From assembly GCF_001021555.1 (NCBI RefSeq), contig NZ_LDCP01000001.1, positions 992,001 through 1,056,000 on the forward strand: a DNA stretch of 64,000 nt, given 5' to 3'. Numbering within the stretch: position 1 is the first letter of the stretch; the number at the start of each line of letters is the position of its first letter. Under the pieces are notes generated by a model. That model saw only the letters and a list, made by a program, of their open reading frames with translations. It was not told where the DNA came from and did no database searches. Shown one piece after another: positions 52,223-62,626 of the stretch. Both the position numbers and the translations under genes were made by a program. This stretch comes from Aurantiacibacter marinus. GTDB taxonomy: Bacteria > Pseudomonadota > Alphaproteobacteria > Sphingomonadales > Sphingomonadaceae.

Positions 52223-52633
52223 ATGAACCTGCTTGATGTGAACTGGATTGCCGTGGTTGTCGGCGCGCTGGCGGGCTTTGTGGTCGGCGGCATCTGGTAT
52301 GGCCCGGTGATGGGCAAGAAGTGGATGGGCGCTGTCGGTCTGACAGAGGAGCAGATCAAGGAAGGCAGAATGGGCCTGATCTACGGGGGCGCATTTGCAT
52401 TCTCATTGCTGGCAAGCTGGACGCTGGCGCACACCTTTTCCAGCTATGCGCAGGACCTGAGTTTCACCGTCAAAGTGATGACCAGTTTCGGCGTAGCGTT
52501 GGGCTTTATCGTGCCGGCGATCGGCACGAATTATCTGTTCAGCCAGAAGAGCAAGGCGCTGTTTTTCATCGATGCAGGATATTGGCTACTGTTTTACATC
52601 GCGATGGGCGCGGTGCATGCCGGGTTGGGATAA
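52223..52633 (+). CDS. DUF1761 membrane protein
   Basis: A 136-residue protein with four membrane segments and the DUF1761 pattern: WIAVVVGALAGFVVGGIWYG at the start, MGKKWM, then further helices including LGFIVPAIGTNYLF and YWLLFYIAMGAVHAGLG. Function is unknown. ATG 52223 has GGGGAGACAGG upstream. It is divergent from rimO and convergent with the K+ channel gene. Confidence 0.8.
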   Translation: MNLLDVNWIAVVVGALAGFVVGGIWYGPVMGKKWMGAVGLTEEQIKEGRMGLIYGGAFAFSLLASWTLAHTFSSYAQDLSFTVKVMTSFGVALGFIVPAIGTNYLFSQKSKALFFIDAGYWLLFYIAMGAVHAGLG

Positions 52634-52636
52634 CAG

Positions 52637-53713
52637 CTAGCCGCCGCCGCCTTCCTGTGCTGCAAGTTCTGACGGCAAGATCTCGACAACGATATCGCCT
52701 GCCTGAAGGCAATCGGCCTCGTGCTCCCAGAAACCGCAGGCTCCGCCGTTGCGGTAGATCCGCAGGCCCCGTCCGCCGCTGGAAAGCTGGCTAAGCGGTT
52801 TGCCGATTTCATCGGGCATGACCTCTCGCTCGACCAATTGCACGCGTCCGGTGACAGAGGCGAGGTCGGACATGTATTCCGAAATATGCGCACCTCGGGC
52901 AGAACCTGCCAGCAGCAGACCGGTAAAGCGCACCGGATTGATGACATTGTCTGCGCCCGCTTGCCGCGCCAGCAGTTCGTTATCGGCAGCACGAACAACC
53001 ACGCTGATCGGAACGTTGGGGGCAAGGTGGCGCACGGTAAGGACGATCAGGATGGAGGCATCGTCACGCCCCGCCGACACCAGAATGGTTTGCGCCTCGG
53101 ATATGCGCACGGCTCTCAAATTGTCATCGCGGGTCGCATCCGCCTCGATCACATTGCAGCCCATGACCTCGGCCTGCTCAAGCCGCTCGGCCGATGTATC
53201 CATGACGACGATATGCGCCGGGTCGGTCCCGCGCTCGATAAGTTCGCCTACCGCTTCCGCGCCCGAGACACCGAAGCCGAGCACGACAACATGGTCGGTC
53301 AGCTGATCCTGAATTTTGGCCATGCGCCAATTCTCCCAACTGCGTTTGATGATGAAATTGTAGGCAGTGCCCACAAAGATAAAGAGCACTGCGAAGCGGA
53401 CCGGTGTCACGATAAGGGCTTCCACCAGACGCGCCTGGTCACTGATCGGCGCGATATCGCCAAAGCCGGTGGTGGTGATGGAAATCATCGTGAAATAGAT
53501 GACATCCAGAAAGCTGACATGCCCGTCCAGATTGTCGACCAGCCCATCCCGGTCCCACCAGTGGATCATGATGACAGTGAATATCAGGAACAGCGCAAGG
53601 CTGAGGCGAATGCCCAGATCGCCCCACACGGGAATGCTCACCGCCCGGCGCAGCGGCGCGGTGCGGCGCTTGCCGACCCTGATAGGCTCTTTGCGTTTGG
53701 GCGGCTTTGCCAT
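52637..53713 (-). CDS. Ion channel with RCK (TrkA-N) domain
   Basis: A 358-residue protein. The N-terminal membrane part has two transmembrane helices around the pore helix and the filter TTTGFGD within ITTTGFGDIAP (typical K+ filter is TVGYGD), followed by an RCK/TrkA-N domain (VVVLGFGVSGAEAVGELI, DTSAERLEQAEVMGCNVIEADATRD) and a TrkA-C-like end. Such channels carry K+ or other cations under control of nucleotides or ions. It stands between surE and the DUF1761 gene. Confidence 0.88.
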   Translation of the reverse strand: MAKPPKRKEPIRVGKRRTAPLRRAVSIPVWGDLGIRLSLALFLIFTVIMIHWWDRDGLVDNLDGHVSFLDVIYFTMISITTTGFGDIAPISDQARLVEALIVTPVRFAVLFIFVGTAYNFIIKRSWENWRMAKIQDQLTDHVVVLGFGVSGAEAVGELIERGTDPAHIVVMDTSAERLEQAEVMGCNVIEADATRDDNLRAVRISEAQTILVSAGRDDASILIVLTVRHLAPNVPISVVVRAADNELLARQAGADNVINPVRFTGLLLAGSARGAHISEYMSDLASVTGRVQLVEREVMPDEIGKPLSQLSSGGRGLRIYRNGGACGFWEHEADCLQAGDIVVEILPSELAAQEGGGG

Positions 53714-53730
53714 GATTCAGATCATCCACT

Positions 53731-54486
53731 TCATGCAGAAAACCTGTCGGCCAGCGCGCCGATGGCGGCATGATGCGTGAGGTCCAACTGCAAAGGAGTA
53801 ACCGCAACGTAGCCGTCCTCCACCGCTTCAAGATCGGTGCCGTGATCCAGTGTGTGTTCGGCATCCTGCAGGCCGAACCAGTAATAGGGCCGCCCGCGCG
53901 GGTCTTCACCCTGGACCAGCGAACCGCGGCTGTAATCGTGGAAACCCTGGCGGACCACACGGATGCCGCGCACCTTGTCGGCAGGAAGGGCTGGAAAGTT
54001 CACATTGACCAGCGTGCGCTTGGCCATGGTCACATTGATCAGCGGTTCCAGTACGCGCTTGCCCCAGCCTTCCGTGGCGGAGAAACTGCCGCCATTATTG
54101 CGGAAGGCCTGACTGAGGCCAATGGCCGGAATGCCCGCCAGTGCGGCTTCCATCGCCGCCGAAATCGTGCCGGAATAGGTGATGTCATCGCCAAGGTTCT
54201 CACCCGCATTCACGCCTGAAATCACCAGATCGGGGAGCTTGTCTGCAAACAGTTTGCGCAAAGCCAGATTGACCGAGTCTGTCGGCGTGCCGGTCACCGA
54301 ATAGCGCCGATTGCCATGTTCGCGCAGGCGCACAGGCTGATGCAGGGTGAGCGAATGTCCTGCGCCCGATTGCTCTTCCGCAGGGGCGCAAACCCACACT
54401 TCGTCTGACAATTCAGCGGCAAGAGCTTCCAGCACAGCAAGGCCAGGAGCGTGAATGCCATCATCATTGGTCAGCAGGATGCGCAT
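53731..54486 (-). CDS. surE: 5'/3'-nucleotidase SurE
   Basis: A 251-residue metal-dependent nucleotidase and survival protein. It begins [16 protein letters not shown], where the acidic pair binds metal, and has APAEEQSGAGHSLTL, GTPTDSV and ISGVNAGENLGDDITYSGTISAA, all typical. It removes phosphate from nucleoside monophosphates. The ATG overlaps the serS stop by one base, so the two are cotranslated, an arrangement common in alphaproteobacteria. Confidence 0.95.
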   Translation of the reverse strand: MRILLTNDDGIHAPGLAVLEALAAELSDEVWVCAPAEEQSGAGHSLTLHQPVRLREHGNRRYSVTGTPTDSVNLALRKLFADKLPDLVISGVNAGENLGDDITYSGTISAAMEAALAGIPAIGLSQAFRNNGGSFSATEGWGKRVLEPLINVTMAKRTLVNVNFPALPADKVRGIRVVRQGFHDYSRGSLVQGEDPRGRPYYWFGLQDAEHTLDHGTDLEAVEDGYVAVTPLQLDLTHHAAIGALADRFSA

Positions 54487-55766
54487 CAGGCTGGGGTCAA
54501 CTTGGTCACACCGCCCATATAGGGATGGAGCGCTTCCGGCACCAGAACGGAGCCGTCTTCCTGCTGGTAATTCTCCAGAACCGCCACCAGTGTGCGCCCG
54601 ACTGCAAGGCCGGAGCCATTGAGCGTGTGGGCAAATTCCGTCTTCTTGCCGCCAGCCTCCGGGCGGAAGCGCGTGTTCATCCGGCGTGCCTGAAAATCGC
54701 CCGTGTTGGAGCAGGAACTGATTTCGCGGTAGGCACCTTGGCCCGGAAGCCAGACTTCCAGATCATAGGTTTTTCGCGCGCCAAAGCCCATGTCGCCGGT
54801 GCACAGCAGAACCTTGCGGTATGGCAGATCGAGCGCCTTAAGAATGCCTTCGGCGCACCCAGTCATCCGCTCATGCTCTGCCTCGCTCTGGTCCGGTGCG
54901 CAGATGCTGACAAGCTCCACCTTTTCGAACTGATGCTGGCGGATAAACCCGCGCGTATCTTTTCCGGCAGAACCCGCTTCACTGCGGAAACAGAGCGTGT
55001 GCGCGGTCAGGCGGATGGGCTGGGAAAGGTCGGGCAGGATGTCGCCTGCGACCGAGGCGGTCAGGCTGACTTCGGATGTGGGGATGAGCCAGTGATCTTC
55101 CGTGGTGCGGAAACTGTCCTCGGCAAACTTGGGCAGCTTGTCCGTGCCATACATCGCGGCATTATTCACCAGAACCGGCGGATTGCATTCGGTGTAGCCA
55201 TTCTCACGCGTCTGTGTGTCGAGCATGAATTGCGCGATGGCGCGGTGCAGGCGGGCCATGTCTCCGCGCAGGAAAGTGAAGCGTGCACCCGACAGCTTTG
55301 TGCCGGTTTCGAAATCCATGCCCAGCGCCGGAGCAAGGTCGGCGTGTTCAATAGGCGTGAAGGAAAACTCGCGCAGAGTGCCCCAGCGGCTGACTTCGAC
55401 ATTGCCGTCTTCGTCCGCGCCTTGCGGCACGTCTTCTGCGGGCAGATTGGGAATGGTGGCCAACAGTCCGGTCAATTCCTCACCCAGCGCGCGCTCACGC
55501 TCTTCCAGCGCGGGCATGGTCGTTTTGATTTCGGCAACTTCGGCCTTCAGCGCCTCTGCTGTATCCTTGTCGCCTTTGCCCATCGCCTGACCAATGGCCT
55601 TGGACGCTTCGTTGCGGCGGCTTTGCGCCTCCTGCAACTGCGTGGTCAAGGCGCGCCGTTCCTCGTCCATGGACAGGATTGTGGCGGCAACAGGTTCCAG
55701 CCCGCGCCGCGCCAATGCGGCATCGAAAGCTTCGGGATTCTCACGGATCATTCGCAGGTCATGCAT
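54486..55766 (-). CDS. serS: Seryl-tRNA synthetase SerS
   Basis: A 426-residue class II synthetase. It has the N-terminal antiparallel coiled-coil arm (about residues 25-105), motif 2 as [26 protein letters not shown], and motif 3 as [19 protein letters not shown]. It charges tRNA-Ser with serine. The stop overlaps the surE start. The tRNA-Val gene lies on the same strand just upstream. Confidence 0.96.
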   Translation of the reverse strand: MHDLRMIRENPEAFDAALARRGLEPVAATILSMDEERRALTTQLQEAQSRRNEASKAIGQAMGKGDKDTAEALKAEVAEIKTTMPALEERERALGEELTGLLATIPNLPAEDVPQGADEDGNVEVSRWGTLREFSFTPIEHADLAPALGMDFETGTKLSGARFTFLRGDMARLHRAIAQFMLDTQTRENGYTECNPPVLVNNAAMYGTDKLPKFAEDSFRTTEDHWLIPTSEVSLTASVAGDILPDLSQPIRLTAHTLCFRSEAGSAGKDTRGFIRQHQFEKVELVSICAPDQSEAEHERMTGCAEGILKALDLPYRKVLLCTGDMGFGARKTYDLEVWLPGQGAYREISSCSNTGDFQARRMNTRFRPEAGGKKTEFAHTLNGSGLAVGRTLVAVLENYQQEDGSVLVPEALHPYMGGVTKLTPA

Positions 55767-55860
55767 GGCGCCAGCCTATGCCTTTTTGCGGGCGCGCTTG
55801 TCCAGCGCGGTTTTGAGCCGAGCGGCTAGGCCGGGCGAGCAGACAGCAAGTCGGAAAAGA

Positions 55861-55935
55861 TGGTGGGCGCGGCAAGGATTGAACTTGCGACCCCACCCGT
55901 GTGAAGGGTGTGCTCTACCACTGAGCTACGCGCCC
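55861..55935 (-). tRNA. tRNA-Val (anticodon CAC)
   Basis: The acceptor GGGCGCG pairs with CGCGCCC, the D stem is GCTC/GAGC, and the anticodon stem CACCC/GGGTG encloses TTCACAC with anticodon CAC reading GUG (Val). The T arm contains AGTTCAATCC, and CCA is encoded. Confidence 0.93.
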
Positions 55936-56024
55936 GCCGGGCCTTTCGCTGCAAGCAGCGATTCACGGCAGGGGCGCGCCTTTGCCATGCGATGCTGTGA
56001 ATGACAAGCGCTTGCCGAGCTGCG

Positions 56025-57929
56025 TTACGTTCCTAACAGGCGCAAAAGCATGGCTGGCCAGCTATCGCTGCGCACGCGTGATTGGAATGCCGCTGATGAT
56101 GACGGAAGCACAGCGCATTCCATGCACCGCGCCTGCACACCTTCGCTGCCCATCAACATATCGACATCGTCCAGCACCCTCGCCATCCGCGCCATTTCCG
56201 CGCGGGCAAAGATTGCGGCCAGATCGTGCCCGCGCGCGTCACCGCTTTCGCCGTCCGATGCCATCAATTGCGCGAACAGCGAACCGAATTGCGGTGCGTT
56301 GTCGCCCAGATAGCGCCGCTCGTAAGAGCCTTCGGCGAGTTCTGCACGTTCTGCTGCCCAGGCAATCGCTGCATCAAGATCGCCGAATTGGTCGACCAAC
56401 CCCAATTGCCGCGCTGCACCGCCATCCCAAACGCGGCCTTGGCCAAGTTCATCCGCCCGCTGGATGCTGATACCGCGCGCTTCGGACACCAGCCCGAGGA
56501 ACCGGGCATAGGAATTTTCGACCGAGCCTTGCAACACGGCATCGACTTCAGGCGTAAGGCCGCCGAGCAAGTCTGGCTGTCCTGACAGGCCGGTTGTGCG
56601 CACGCCGTCGCTGGTCACGCCATATTCTGCCAGCAATTCATCGAAGCTGGGAAAGACCGCAAAAACGCCGATAGAGCCAGTCAGTGTTTCAGGTTCTGCA
56701 AAAATGCGGTCGCCCGGAGTGGCCACCCAGTAACCGCCGCTGGCCGCGTAATTGCCCATTGATACAGCGATGGGAATTCCGGCATCCTTGTGACGCAAGA
56801 TCGCGCGGCGGATGGTTTCTGATCCGGTCACGGTGCCACCCGGTGAATCAACCCGGACAACCAGAGCATCCAGATCATCATTGAGCGCATCATCGAGCAG
56901 GCGCGCAATCCGCTCTGCACCAGCAGTTCCCGGCCCGGCATCGCTATCGTTGATTTCGCCTGCAATGGTGATGATACCGATGCGGCCTTCCGAGCCAAAG
57001 TCCAGCCCGCCGTTAACATCGGCCAGCCACGGATCATATTCGGTTGCGGTGAAATTGCCTGGATCATTATTCCAGCGGTCTTCGCCCACCAGTTCCGCGA
57101 TGCGTTCTCCCCATTCCACGCGGGTGCCGACGCGGTCTGCAAGGCCGGCAGCAAGCGCTGCCTGCGCCAGATCATTGTTGGACGCTGCCAGCCAGCCTTC
57201 CACATCGGTGGTCACAAGGTCAATATCGGCATCCGGACGCGCAGCGCTGACGACCGCGCGCCATTCTTGCCACAGCGTCGCCAGCAGCTGGCTGAGGTTT
57301 TCGCGTGCTTCGGGCGACATGCCGGTTTCGGTGTAGGGTTCGACTGCGCTTTTGTACGTGCCGACCTTGTAGACATTCGCAGTGACGTTGAACCGGTCCA
57401 GCGCGGCAGCGTAATACAGGTTTTGTCCGCCAGGTCCGGTGATGGCGATACCGCCCATCGGATCGACCCAGATCTCGCTTGAATTCGCGGCCAGCAGCAT
57501 CGCATCATCGCTGTAGGCCATGCCGAAAGTGTAGATCGGCTTTTCCGCCGCGCGGAACCGCGACAGCGCGCCAGACACTTCCTGCATGTGAACGGCGCCG
57601 CCGCCCAGAAAGTCGGACAGATCAAGCGCAATAGCCTTGATCCGGTCATCGGTTGCAGCTGCATCAATGGCGCGGGCAAGATCACGTGATGCATATTCGC
57701 GCACCGGAACGGTTTGGGAGATCAGGGCCTGGATCGGATTGATCGGAGCCACCTCCTCAACAATCACACCGTCGATATCGAGCAGCAACGCGCCATCGCG
57801 GACGACGCCAGGATTGGGGCGCGCACTTAGAGCTGCGAACAGCAATCCAAAAAACAACAGCAGGAACAGGAGCGCGAGCCCGTCTTTAATGCCGACCAGC
57901 AGACGCCAGACCTTGCGTGCGAAACCCAT
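56025..57929 (-). CDS. sppA: Signal peptide peptidase SppA, long form
   Basis: A 634-residue membrane-anchored serine protease with one N-terminal membrane segment (about residues 17-37) and two tandem SppA domains, as in E. coli SppA (67 kDa type). The Lys general base lies in VYKVGTYKSAVEPYT of the first domain, and the Ser nucleophile in MGNYAASGGYWVATP of the second. It degrades cleaved signal peptides. The last 40 residues form an unusual Ser/Arg-rich, Cys-containing tail. It is divergent from pyrB. Confidence 0.93.
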   Translation of the reverse strand: MGFARKVWRLLVGIKDGLALLFLLLFFGLLFAALSARPNPGVVRDGALLLDIDGVIVEEVAPINPIQALISQTVPVREYASRDLARAIDAAATDDRIKAIALDLSDFLGGGAVHMQEVSGALSRFRAAEKPIYTFGMAYSDDAMLLAANSSEIWVDPMGGIAITGPGGQNLYYAAALDRFNVTANVYKVGTYKSAVEPYTETGMSPEARENLSQLLATLWQEWRAVVSAARPDADIDLVTTDVEGWLAASNNDLAQAALAAGLADRVGTRVEWGERIAELVGEDRWNNDPGNFTATEYDPWLADVNGGLDFGSEGRIGIITIAGEINDSDAGPGTAGAERIARLLDDALNDDLDALVVRVDSPGGTVTGSETIRRAILRHKDAGIPIAVSMGNYAASGGYWVATPGDRIFAEPETLTGSIGVFAVFPSFDELLAEYGVTSDGVRTTGLSGQPDLLGGLTPEVDAVLQGSVENSYARFLGLVSEARGISIQRADELGQGRVWDGGAARQLGLVDQFGDLDAAIAWAAERAELAEGSYERRYLGDNAPQFGSLFAQLMASDGESGDARGHDLAAIFARAEMARMARVLDDVDMLMGSEGVQARCMECAVLPSSSAAFQSRVRSDSWPAMLLRLLGT

Positions 57930-58040
57930 GCTATAACCCCGTTCAGATGTGTCTATGCCTTCATTTAGGGAGGCAGAGGCGTGACTGCCAGCACTAACAG
58001 CTTGAGTGGTCCATACAGCTAGACTAAGGGCTTGGCTTTA

Positions 58041-59072
58041 ATGACATCGACGCACAATATTCCCGCCAGCGGCCGCTTTCCTGCGGGTGGCCGCGCGTTC
58101 CCGCACCGCGACCTGATTGCCATCGGCGATCTGGAACGCCACGAGATCCTGTACCTGCTGGCGGAGGCGGAACAATATGTCGCTTTCAACAGGCAGGCAT
58201 CCAAACATTCGGACCGGCTGGCGGGCCTGACGATCATCAATGCCTTCTTTGAAAACTCCACGCGGACGCTGCTCAGTTTCGAGATCGCGGGTAAGCGTCT
58301 TGGGGCGGACGTCGTCAATATGCACGCGGCCCAGTCCAGCGTGAAGAAGGGCGAAACGCTGATCGATACAGCGGTAACGCTGAACGCGATGCGCGCCGAT
58401 GCGATTGTGATCCGCCACGGTTCCAGCGGGGCAGTGGGGCTGATCGCCAGCAAGGTCGATTGCCCTGTTCTCAATGCAGGCGATGGCCAGCATGAACACC
58501 CCACGCAGGCACTACTCGATGCGCTCGCCCTGCGCATGAAGCTGCGCGAGCGGGGCCATGATGCAGAGGATTTTACCGGACTGACAGTCACGATCTGCGG
58601 CGATATCCTGCACAGCCGCGTGGCGCGATCCAACATATTGTCTCTGCAGGCCTTGGGCGCGACCGTGCGCGTCTGCGCCCCTCCTGCGCTCATGCCGTCA
58701 GGTATCGCGCGGATGGAGATTGAAGTGCATCACCGGTTCGATGATGCATTGGCAGGTGCGGACGTGGTGATGATGCTGCGCCTTCAGAATGAGCGGATGG
58801 ACGGGCAGTTCATTCCTTCGCCGCGTGAATTCCGCCACTTGTACGGTTTGACGACGGAGCGGCTGGCGCTTGCCGCGCCTGATGCCATCGTGATGCATCC
58901 GGGGCCAATGAACCGGGGCGTGGAGATTGATAGCGATGTGGCCGATCTGGAAAGCCGATCGATCATCACCAGTCAGGTGGAAATGGGCGTGGCCATCCGG
59001 ATGGCGAGCCTTGACGTGTTGACGCGGAAGACCCGGCAGATTTCTGGCTGGGGTGAGGGGGAATGGGTATGA
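58041..59072 (+). CDS. pyrB: Aspartate carbamoyltransferase catalytic subunit PyrB
   Basis: A 343-residue enzyme that joins carbamoyl phosphate and aspartate in pyrimidine synthesis. Signatures are [23 protein letters not shown] (carbamoyl-phosphate loop), [16 protein letters not shown], and [11 protein letters not shown]. The extended N-terminus is typical of the kind that associates with a dihydroorotase-like partner. ATG 58041; TTG 58032 is possible. Its stop codon overlaps the ATG of the pyrC-like gene (ATGA), so both are made together. Confidence 0.95.
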   Translation: MTSTHNIPASGRFPAGGRAFPHRDLIAIGDLERHEILYLLAEAEQYVAFNRQASKHSDRLAGLTIINAFFENSTRTLLSFEIAGKRLGADVVNMHAAQSSVKKGETLIDTAVTLNAMRADAIVIRHGSSGAVGLIASKVDCPVLNAGDGQHEHPTQALLDALALRMKLRERGHDAEDFTGLTVTICGDILHSRVARSNILSLQALGATVRVCAPPALMPSGIARMEIEVHHRFDDALAGADVVMMLRLQNERMDGQFIPSPREFRHLYGLTTERLALAAPDAIVMHPGPMNRGVEIDSDVADLESRSIITSQVEMGVAIRMASLDVLTRKTRQISGWGEGEWV

Positions 59073-60301
59073 AACAGCTACGCCCATTCACCATCAAGAA
59101 TGGTCTCGTCGTGACGCCTTCCGGCATTGCTGAAGGCGCAGTCCGCTGCGAAGATGGAGCGATTTCGGCGGTTGGCCAATCCGCCTGGTATGACGGCGAT
59201 GAAGTGGTCGATGCTCGCGGCAAGCTCATCGCACCGGGGCTTGTCGATCTGGGCGTGTTCGCCATCGACAAACCTGCGTTTCATTTTGGCGGGATTACCC
59301 GCGCCGCATTGATGCCCGACCAGTCGCCGCCGCTAGATCATCCGGCGCGGGTGCGTTTCGCGGCGCAAAGTGGCAAGCCTGATTTCTGGGTTCATCCGAT
59401 TGCAGCGGCGACCGCGGGTCTGGATGGCACGCATTTGGCTGAAGTCGCGCTGATGCAGGATGCCGGGGCAAGAGCAATTGCGACGGGGCGCAAATGGATC
59501 GGCGATAGCGGCGTGATGCTGCGCTTGCTGCAATATGCCGCGATGCTCGATCTGGTGGTCGTTACGCACGCAGAGGATGCAGGTCTTGCGGGCAATGCAG
59601 CCGCAACGGCTGGCGAAATGGCGACGCGGCTGGGCTTGCCTAGTGCGCCAAAGGAAGCTGAAGCACTTGCGATTGCACGCGATATTGCGCTGGCCGAGGC
59701 AAGCGGTGCCCGGCTCCATCTGCGGCAAGTTACAACGCGCGGCGGGCTGGAGCTTGTGCGCAGTGCAAAGGCGCGCGGTCTGTCCGTCACAGCGGGCGTG
59801 ACACCGGCGCATTTCATGCTGTCAGACCTGGCGCTGGGCGATTACCGCACCTTTGCGCGCCTTTCTCCGCCTCTGCGCAGTGAAGAGGACCGGCAGGCTG
59901 TGATTGAAGCGGTCGGCGATGGTACAATCGATGTGATTTCCAGCGGCCACGATCCGCGCGGACCAGAGGACAAGCGCCTGCCGTTTGCCGACGCTGCGCC
60001 GGGCATGGCAGGGGCTGAAACGCTGCTGGCGATGACGCTGACGCTGGTGCGTGACGAAGTAATCGACTTGGCGCGCGCTTTCGATCTGCTTTCGCGTAAT
60101 CCGGCACGCTTGCTGGGCGTGAATGCGGGTGAGATTGCTCCGGGAAAGGAGGCCGATCTGGCCATCATTGATCCGGAAGCTCCGTGGATCGTGGACTCTG
60201 CCAAAATGACGGCACAAGCGGGCAATACGCCGTTTGATCGCCAGCCCGTGCAGGGCCGCGTGACGAAGCTGTTCAAGGGAGGAACACAAATTGATCTGTG
60301 A
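59069..60301 (+). CDS. PyrC-like protein lacking metal ligands (PyrX type)
   Basis: A 410-residue dihydroorotase-family protein. It has the usual fold motifs ([60 protein letters not shown]), but after APGLVD the HxH metal motif is replaced by LGVFAI, so it is probably not an active dihydroorotase. Such proteins in other bacteria form a complex with and stabilise PyrB. The start overlaps the pyrB stop (ATGA at 59069); ATG 59063 is an alternative. An active dihydroorotase should be elsewhere in the genome. Confidence 0.85.
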   Translation: MKQLRPFTIKNGLVVTPSGIAEGAVRCEDGAISAVGQSAWYDGDEVVDARGKLIAPGLVDLGVFAIDKPAFHFGGITRAALMPDQSPPLDHPARVRFAAQSGKPDFWVHPIAAATAGLDGTHLAEVALMQDAGARAIATGRKWIGDSGVMLRLLQYAAMLDLVVVTHAEDAGLAGNAAATAGEMATRLGLPSAPKEAEALAIARDIALAEASGARLHLRQVTTRGGLELVRSAKARGLSVTAGVTPAHFMLSDLALGDYRTFARLSPPLRSEEDRQAVIEAVGDGTIDVISSGHDPRGPEDKRLPFADAAPGMAGAETLLAMTLTLVRDEVIDLARAFDLLSRNPARLLGVNAGEIAPGKEADLAIIDPEAPWIVDSAKMTAQAGNTPFDRQPVQGRVTKLFKGGTQIDL

Positions 60302-61052
60302 CATGACTGGAAAAACTGCGCTGGTAACAGGCGCTGCATCGGGCATCGGTGCGGCCTGTGCGCGGGCCCTAGCTGAATCTGGTGCGGCGAAGATCATCCT
60401 GGTCGATCTGGACCGCGAACGGCTCGAAGATCTCGGATTGAATTGCGAAACCTCCATCCATGCCGGCGACGTGGCGGATGAAGCCCTGTGGGACAGAGTG
60501 GAGGCCGAAGGCGGGCCGATCCATGCTTCCGTGCTCAACGCGGGCATTTCTGGCGACGCCGCACCGATTACCAAGATGACGCTGGATAACTGGCGCAACA
60601 TAATGTCGGTCAATCTGGACGGGGCGTTTCTGTCACTGCGCAGCGCGATGCGCATGGCCGTGGACGGCAGCGCAATGGTGCTGACGGCATCGGTCACCGG
60701 CGTGAAAGCGGAAAAAGGCATTGCAGCCTACGCCTCTTCCAAGGCGGCCGTCATGCAGCTCGCGAAAGTCGCCGCGAAGGAAAGCGCCGATCGCGGCATC
60801 AGGGTCAATGCCATCGCACCTGGCGGCGTCGACACGGCAATCTGGGACGGCGTTCCGTTCTTCGATGATCTGGTGGAAAAACATCAGGGTAACCGCGCTG
60901 GCGCAATCGCCACGATGGCGCAGCAGGTATCGCCCAGTGGACGCTTCGCCTCCGCCGACGAAATCGCCGGTCAAATCATGTTCCTGCTGTCAGACCATGC
61001 CGCCAACATCACCGGCTCAACATTGGTCAGCGATGGCGGCTTCCGCCTTTGA
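60291..61052 (+). CDS. SDR-family oxidoreductase
   Basis: A 253-residue short-chain dehydrogenase/reductase. It carries the cofactor motif TGAASGIGAACARALAESG, NAGIS, the catalytic Ser (TASVTG) with YASSK, and ends VSDGGFRL. It most likely uses NAD(P)(H); substrate unknown. TTG 60291 is taken as start because GGAGGAA lies seven bases upstream; ATG 60303 is the alternative. It overlaps the pyrC-like gene by eleven bases and may belong to the same transcript. Confidence 0.85.
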   Translation: MICDMTGKTALVTGAASGIGAACARALAESGAAKIILVDLDRERLEDLGLNCETSIHAGDVADEALWDRVEAEGGPIHASVLNAGISGDAAPITKMTLDNWRNIMSVNLDGAFLSLRSAMRMAVDGSAMVLTASVTGVKAEKGIAAYASSKAAVMQLAKVAAKESADRGIRVNAIAPGGVDTAIWDGVPFFDDLVEKHQGNRAGAIATMAQQVSPSGRFASADEIAGQIMFLLSDHAANITGSTLVSDGGFRL

Positions 61053-61055
61053 CCC

Positions 61056-61086
61056 AAACAAAAACCCCTCCCGGTGAGGGGAGGGG
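61056..61086 (-). terminator. Terminator of the SPOR/TPR operon
   Basis: An 8-bp GC stem, CCCCTCCC (61065-61072) with GGGAGGGG (61079-61086), loop of six, followed on the minus strand by TTTTTG. It ends 44 bases after the stop of the SPOR protein and also separates it from the convergent SDR gene. Confidence 0.75.
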
Positions 61087-61129
61087 CCATGTGTCTTCTC
61101 AGGGGGCTAAGAAGGGGTTTAACTCGTGA

Positions 61130-62611
61130 TTACCGGCGGGCAAGGCGCACGCCGGTATCGATCGCACCGGGAAGCGGGCTGTTTGCGGCCCAGCTGATGC
61201 AGCCTTCGCCACTTGCAGCATCAACGCGGCCACACATGGCGCGGCTGCCTGCTCGGTCGAAACCGCCAGCGGATACGCGCCAGTAATTGCGGCCGTTGAC
61301 CACTGCCTGGGTGATGACCATCTCGCGGTCGGAAAGTTCAGGATAGCGACTGACATAAATGCCCCACGCCCGTGTGGCACCTGCCTCGCTGGAGAAACTG
61401 CCAAGCTGGATCAGGTGCGATGAGCCGGTGCTTGGCGCAGCGCCTGTGTCGAGAGCGGGACGCGCAATTGCCGGCGTGTTTGCCGCTGCGACCCGGCGCG
61501 ATGCAGGAGCGCGTGTGGCTGTTGAGGGTGCGGCTGCTGCAATTGCGCGGGGCACTGCTGCTGGCGGGGCGAAATTGCCCTGCGGGCTTGCCTGCTGAAC
61601 CCGAGGTGCAGTTTCATAGCGTGATGTGGCGGGTGCCGGTGCGCTGCGAGCGCTGGCTTCGGCTGTGAAGGCTTCTGCAAAGTTGGTGGGAGCGGAGCTG
61701 CGCGGTGTGGAAACCGTCACAGGGGGCAATGCGGGCGGAGCCATTCCAACGGCAGGGGTGCCGACCGAAGGCAGTTCGCCGCCGGTTGCTGGAATATTCA
61801 TGCGGCCTGCATCAAGTGCAGCGAGTTCAGGGGCAGCAAAAGGCTGCTGGGCAGATGCTTCCGACGCAAGCTGGACTGCATCCGGTGTGCTGACGAGGGC
61901 TAGGTGCACCGGCTGTCCGGCGTCACGCACATTGGCAGGAACGCCAAGCAGGCTGGCAACGCGGGTGCCATAGGCTTCTGCATGGGTCATCTGCGCCCAT
62001 TCTGCCATGCGGTCGCCCACTTCATGCGCGGGAACATCCTGCGCAACCATCATGCGGGCTTCGCGCCAGCGGCCGGCGACTGCATAGGCATAAGCGAGGT
62101 TCTGGCGGCTTTTCACCGTGTTCTCGCCGCTTCGAATAGCGTTCGAGAGGACGTGAATTCCGCGATCAGGCTGTCCACTGAGTGCCAGAGCAAGGCCCAG
62201 ATCGGATGCAGCGATTTCGGTTTCCCAATCGTTCAGCAGCGAGGCGGCTTCGGTGTAGCGTGCCTGCCCGGTGAGAGCGAGCGCAAGGCTGAGCGCGGCG
62301 CGGGGGCTGTTATCGCCCAATGCCATCGCGTCTTGAAAGCTTGCAGATGCCGAAGCGAAACGGCCTGCGTCCAGATAGGCATTGCCCAAGGCCATGCGAT
62401 AAGAAGCATTTCGCGGATCAGCAGCAACGGCGACTTCAGCGGCCTGGATCGCCTGGCTGTGCTGACCATTGACGATTGCCATTTGTGTCTCAGCGGCTGA
62501 AGCCGCAGCGCGCGGTGCCGGGTTGGAGGCGCAGCCGCTGAGCAGAACTGCTGCCATTGCGGTGGTGACACCAAGGCCGATCGTGGGCTTGCGCTTTTGC
62601 ATCGCGTTCAT
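61130..62611 (-). CDS. TPR-SPOR lipoprotein
   Basis: A 493-residue outer-membrane-type lipoprotein. The signal ends in LLSGC (lipidated Cys near residue 27), then several TPR-like helical repeats (about residues 35-215), a long Pro/Ala/Ser-rich linker, and a C-terminal SPOR domain (SHLIQLGSFSSEAGATRAWGI ... YWRVSAGGFDRAGSRAMC). SPOR domains bind denuded glycan at division sites. It is the last gene of a three-gene set with a ParA ATPase and a ribbon-helix-helix protein. Confidence 0.82.
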   Translation of the reverse strand: MNAMQKRKPTIGLGVTTAMAAVLLSGCASNPAPRAAASAAETQMAIVNGQHSQAIQAAEVAVAADPRNASYRMALGNAYLDAGRFASASASFQDAMALGDNSPRAALSLALALTGQARYTEAASLLNDWETEIAASDLGLALALSGQPDRGIHVLSNAIRSGENTVKSRQNLAYAYAVAGRWREARMMVAQDVPAHEVGDRMAEWAQMTHAEAYGTRVASLLGVPANVRDAGQPVHLALVSTPDAVQLASEASAQQPFAAPELAALDAGRMNIPATGGELPSVGTPAVGMAPPALPPVTVSTPRSSAPTNFAEAFTAEASARSAPAPATSRYETAPRVQQASPQGNFAPPAAVPRAIAAAAPSTATRAPASRRVAAANTPAIARPALDTGAAPSTGSSHLIQLGSFSSEAGATRAWGIYVSRYPELSDREMVITQAVVNGRNYWRVSAGGFDRAGSRAMCGRVDAASGEGCISWAANSPLPGAIDTGVRLARR

Positions 62612-62626
62612 CGCTAGTTTTCCTCT

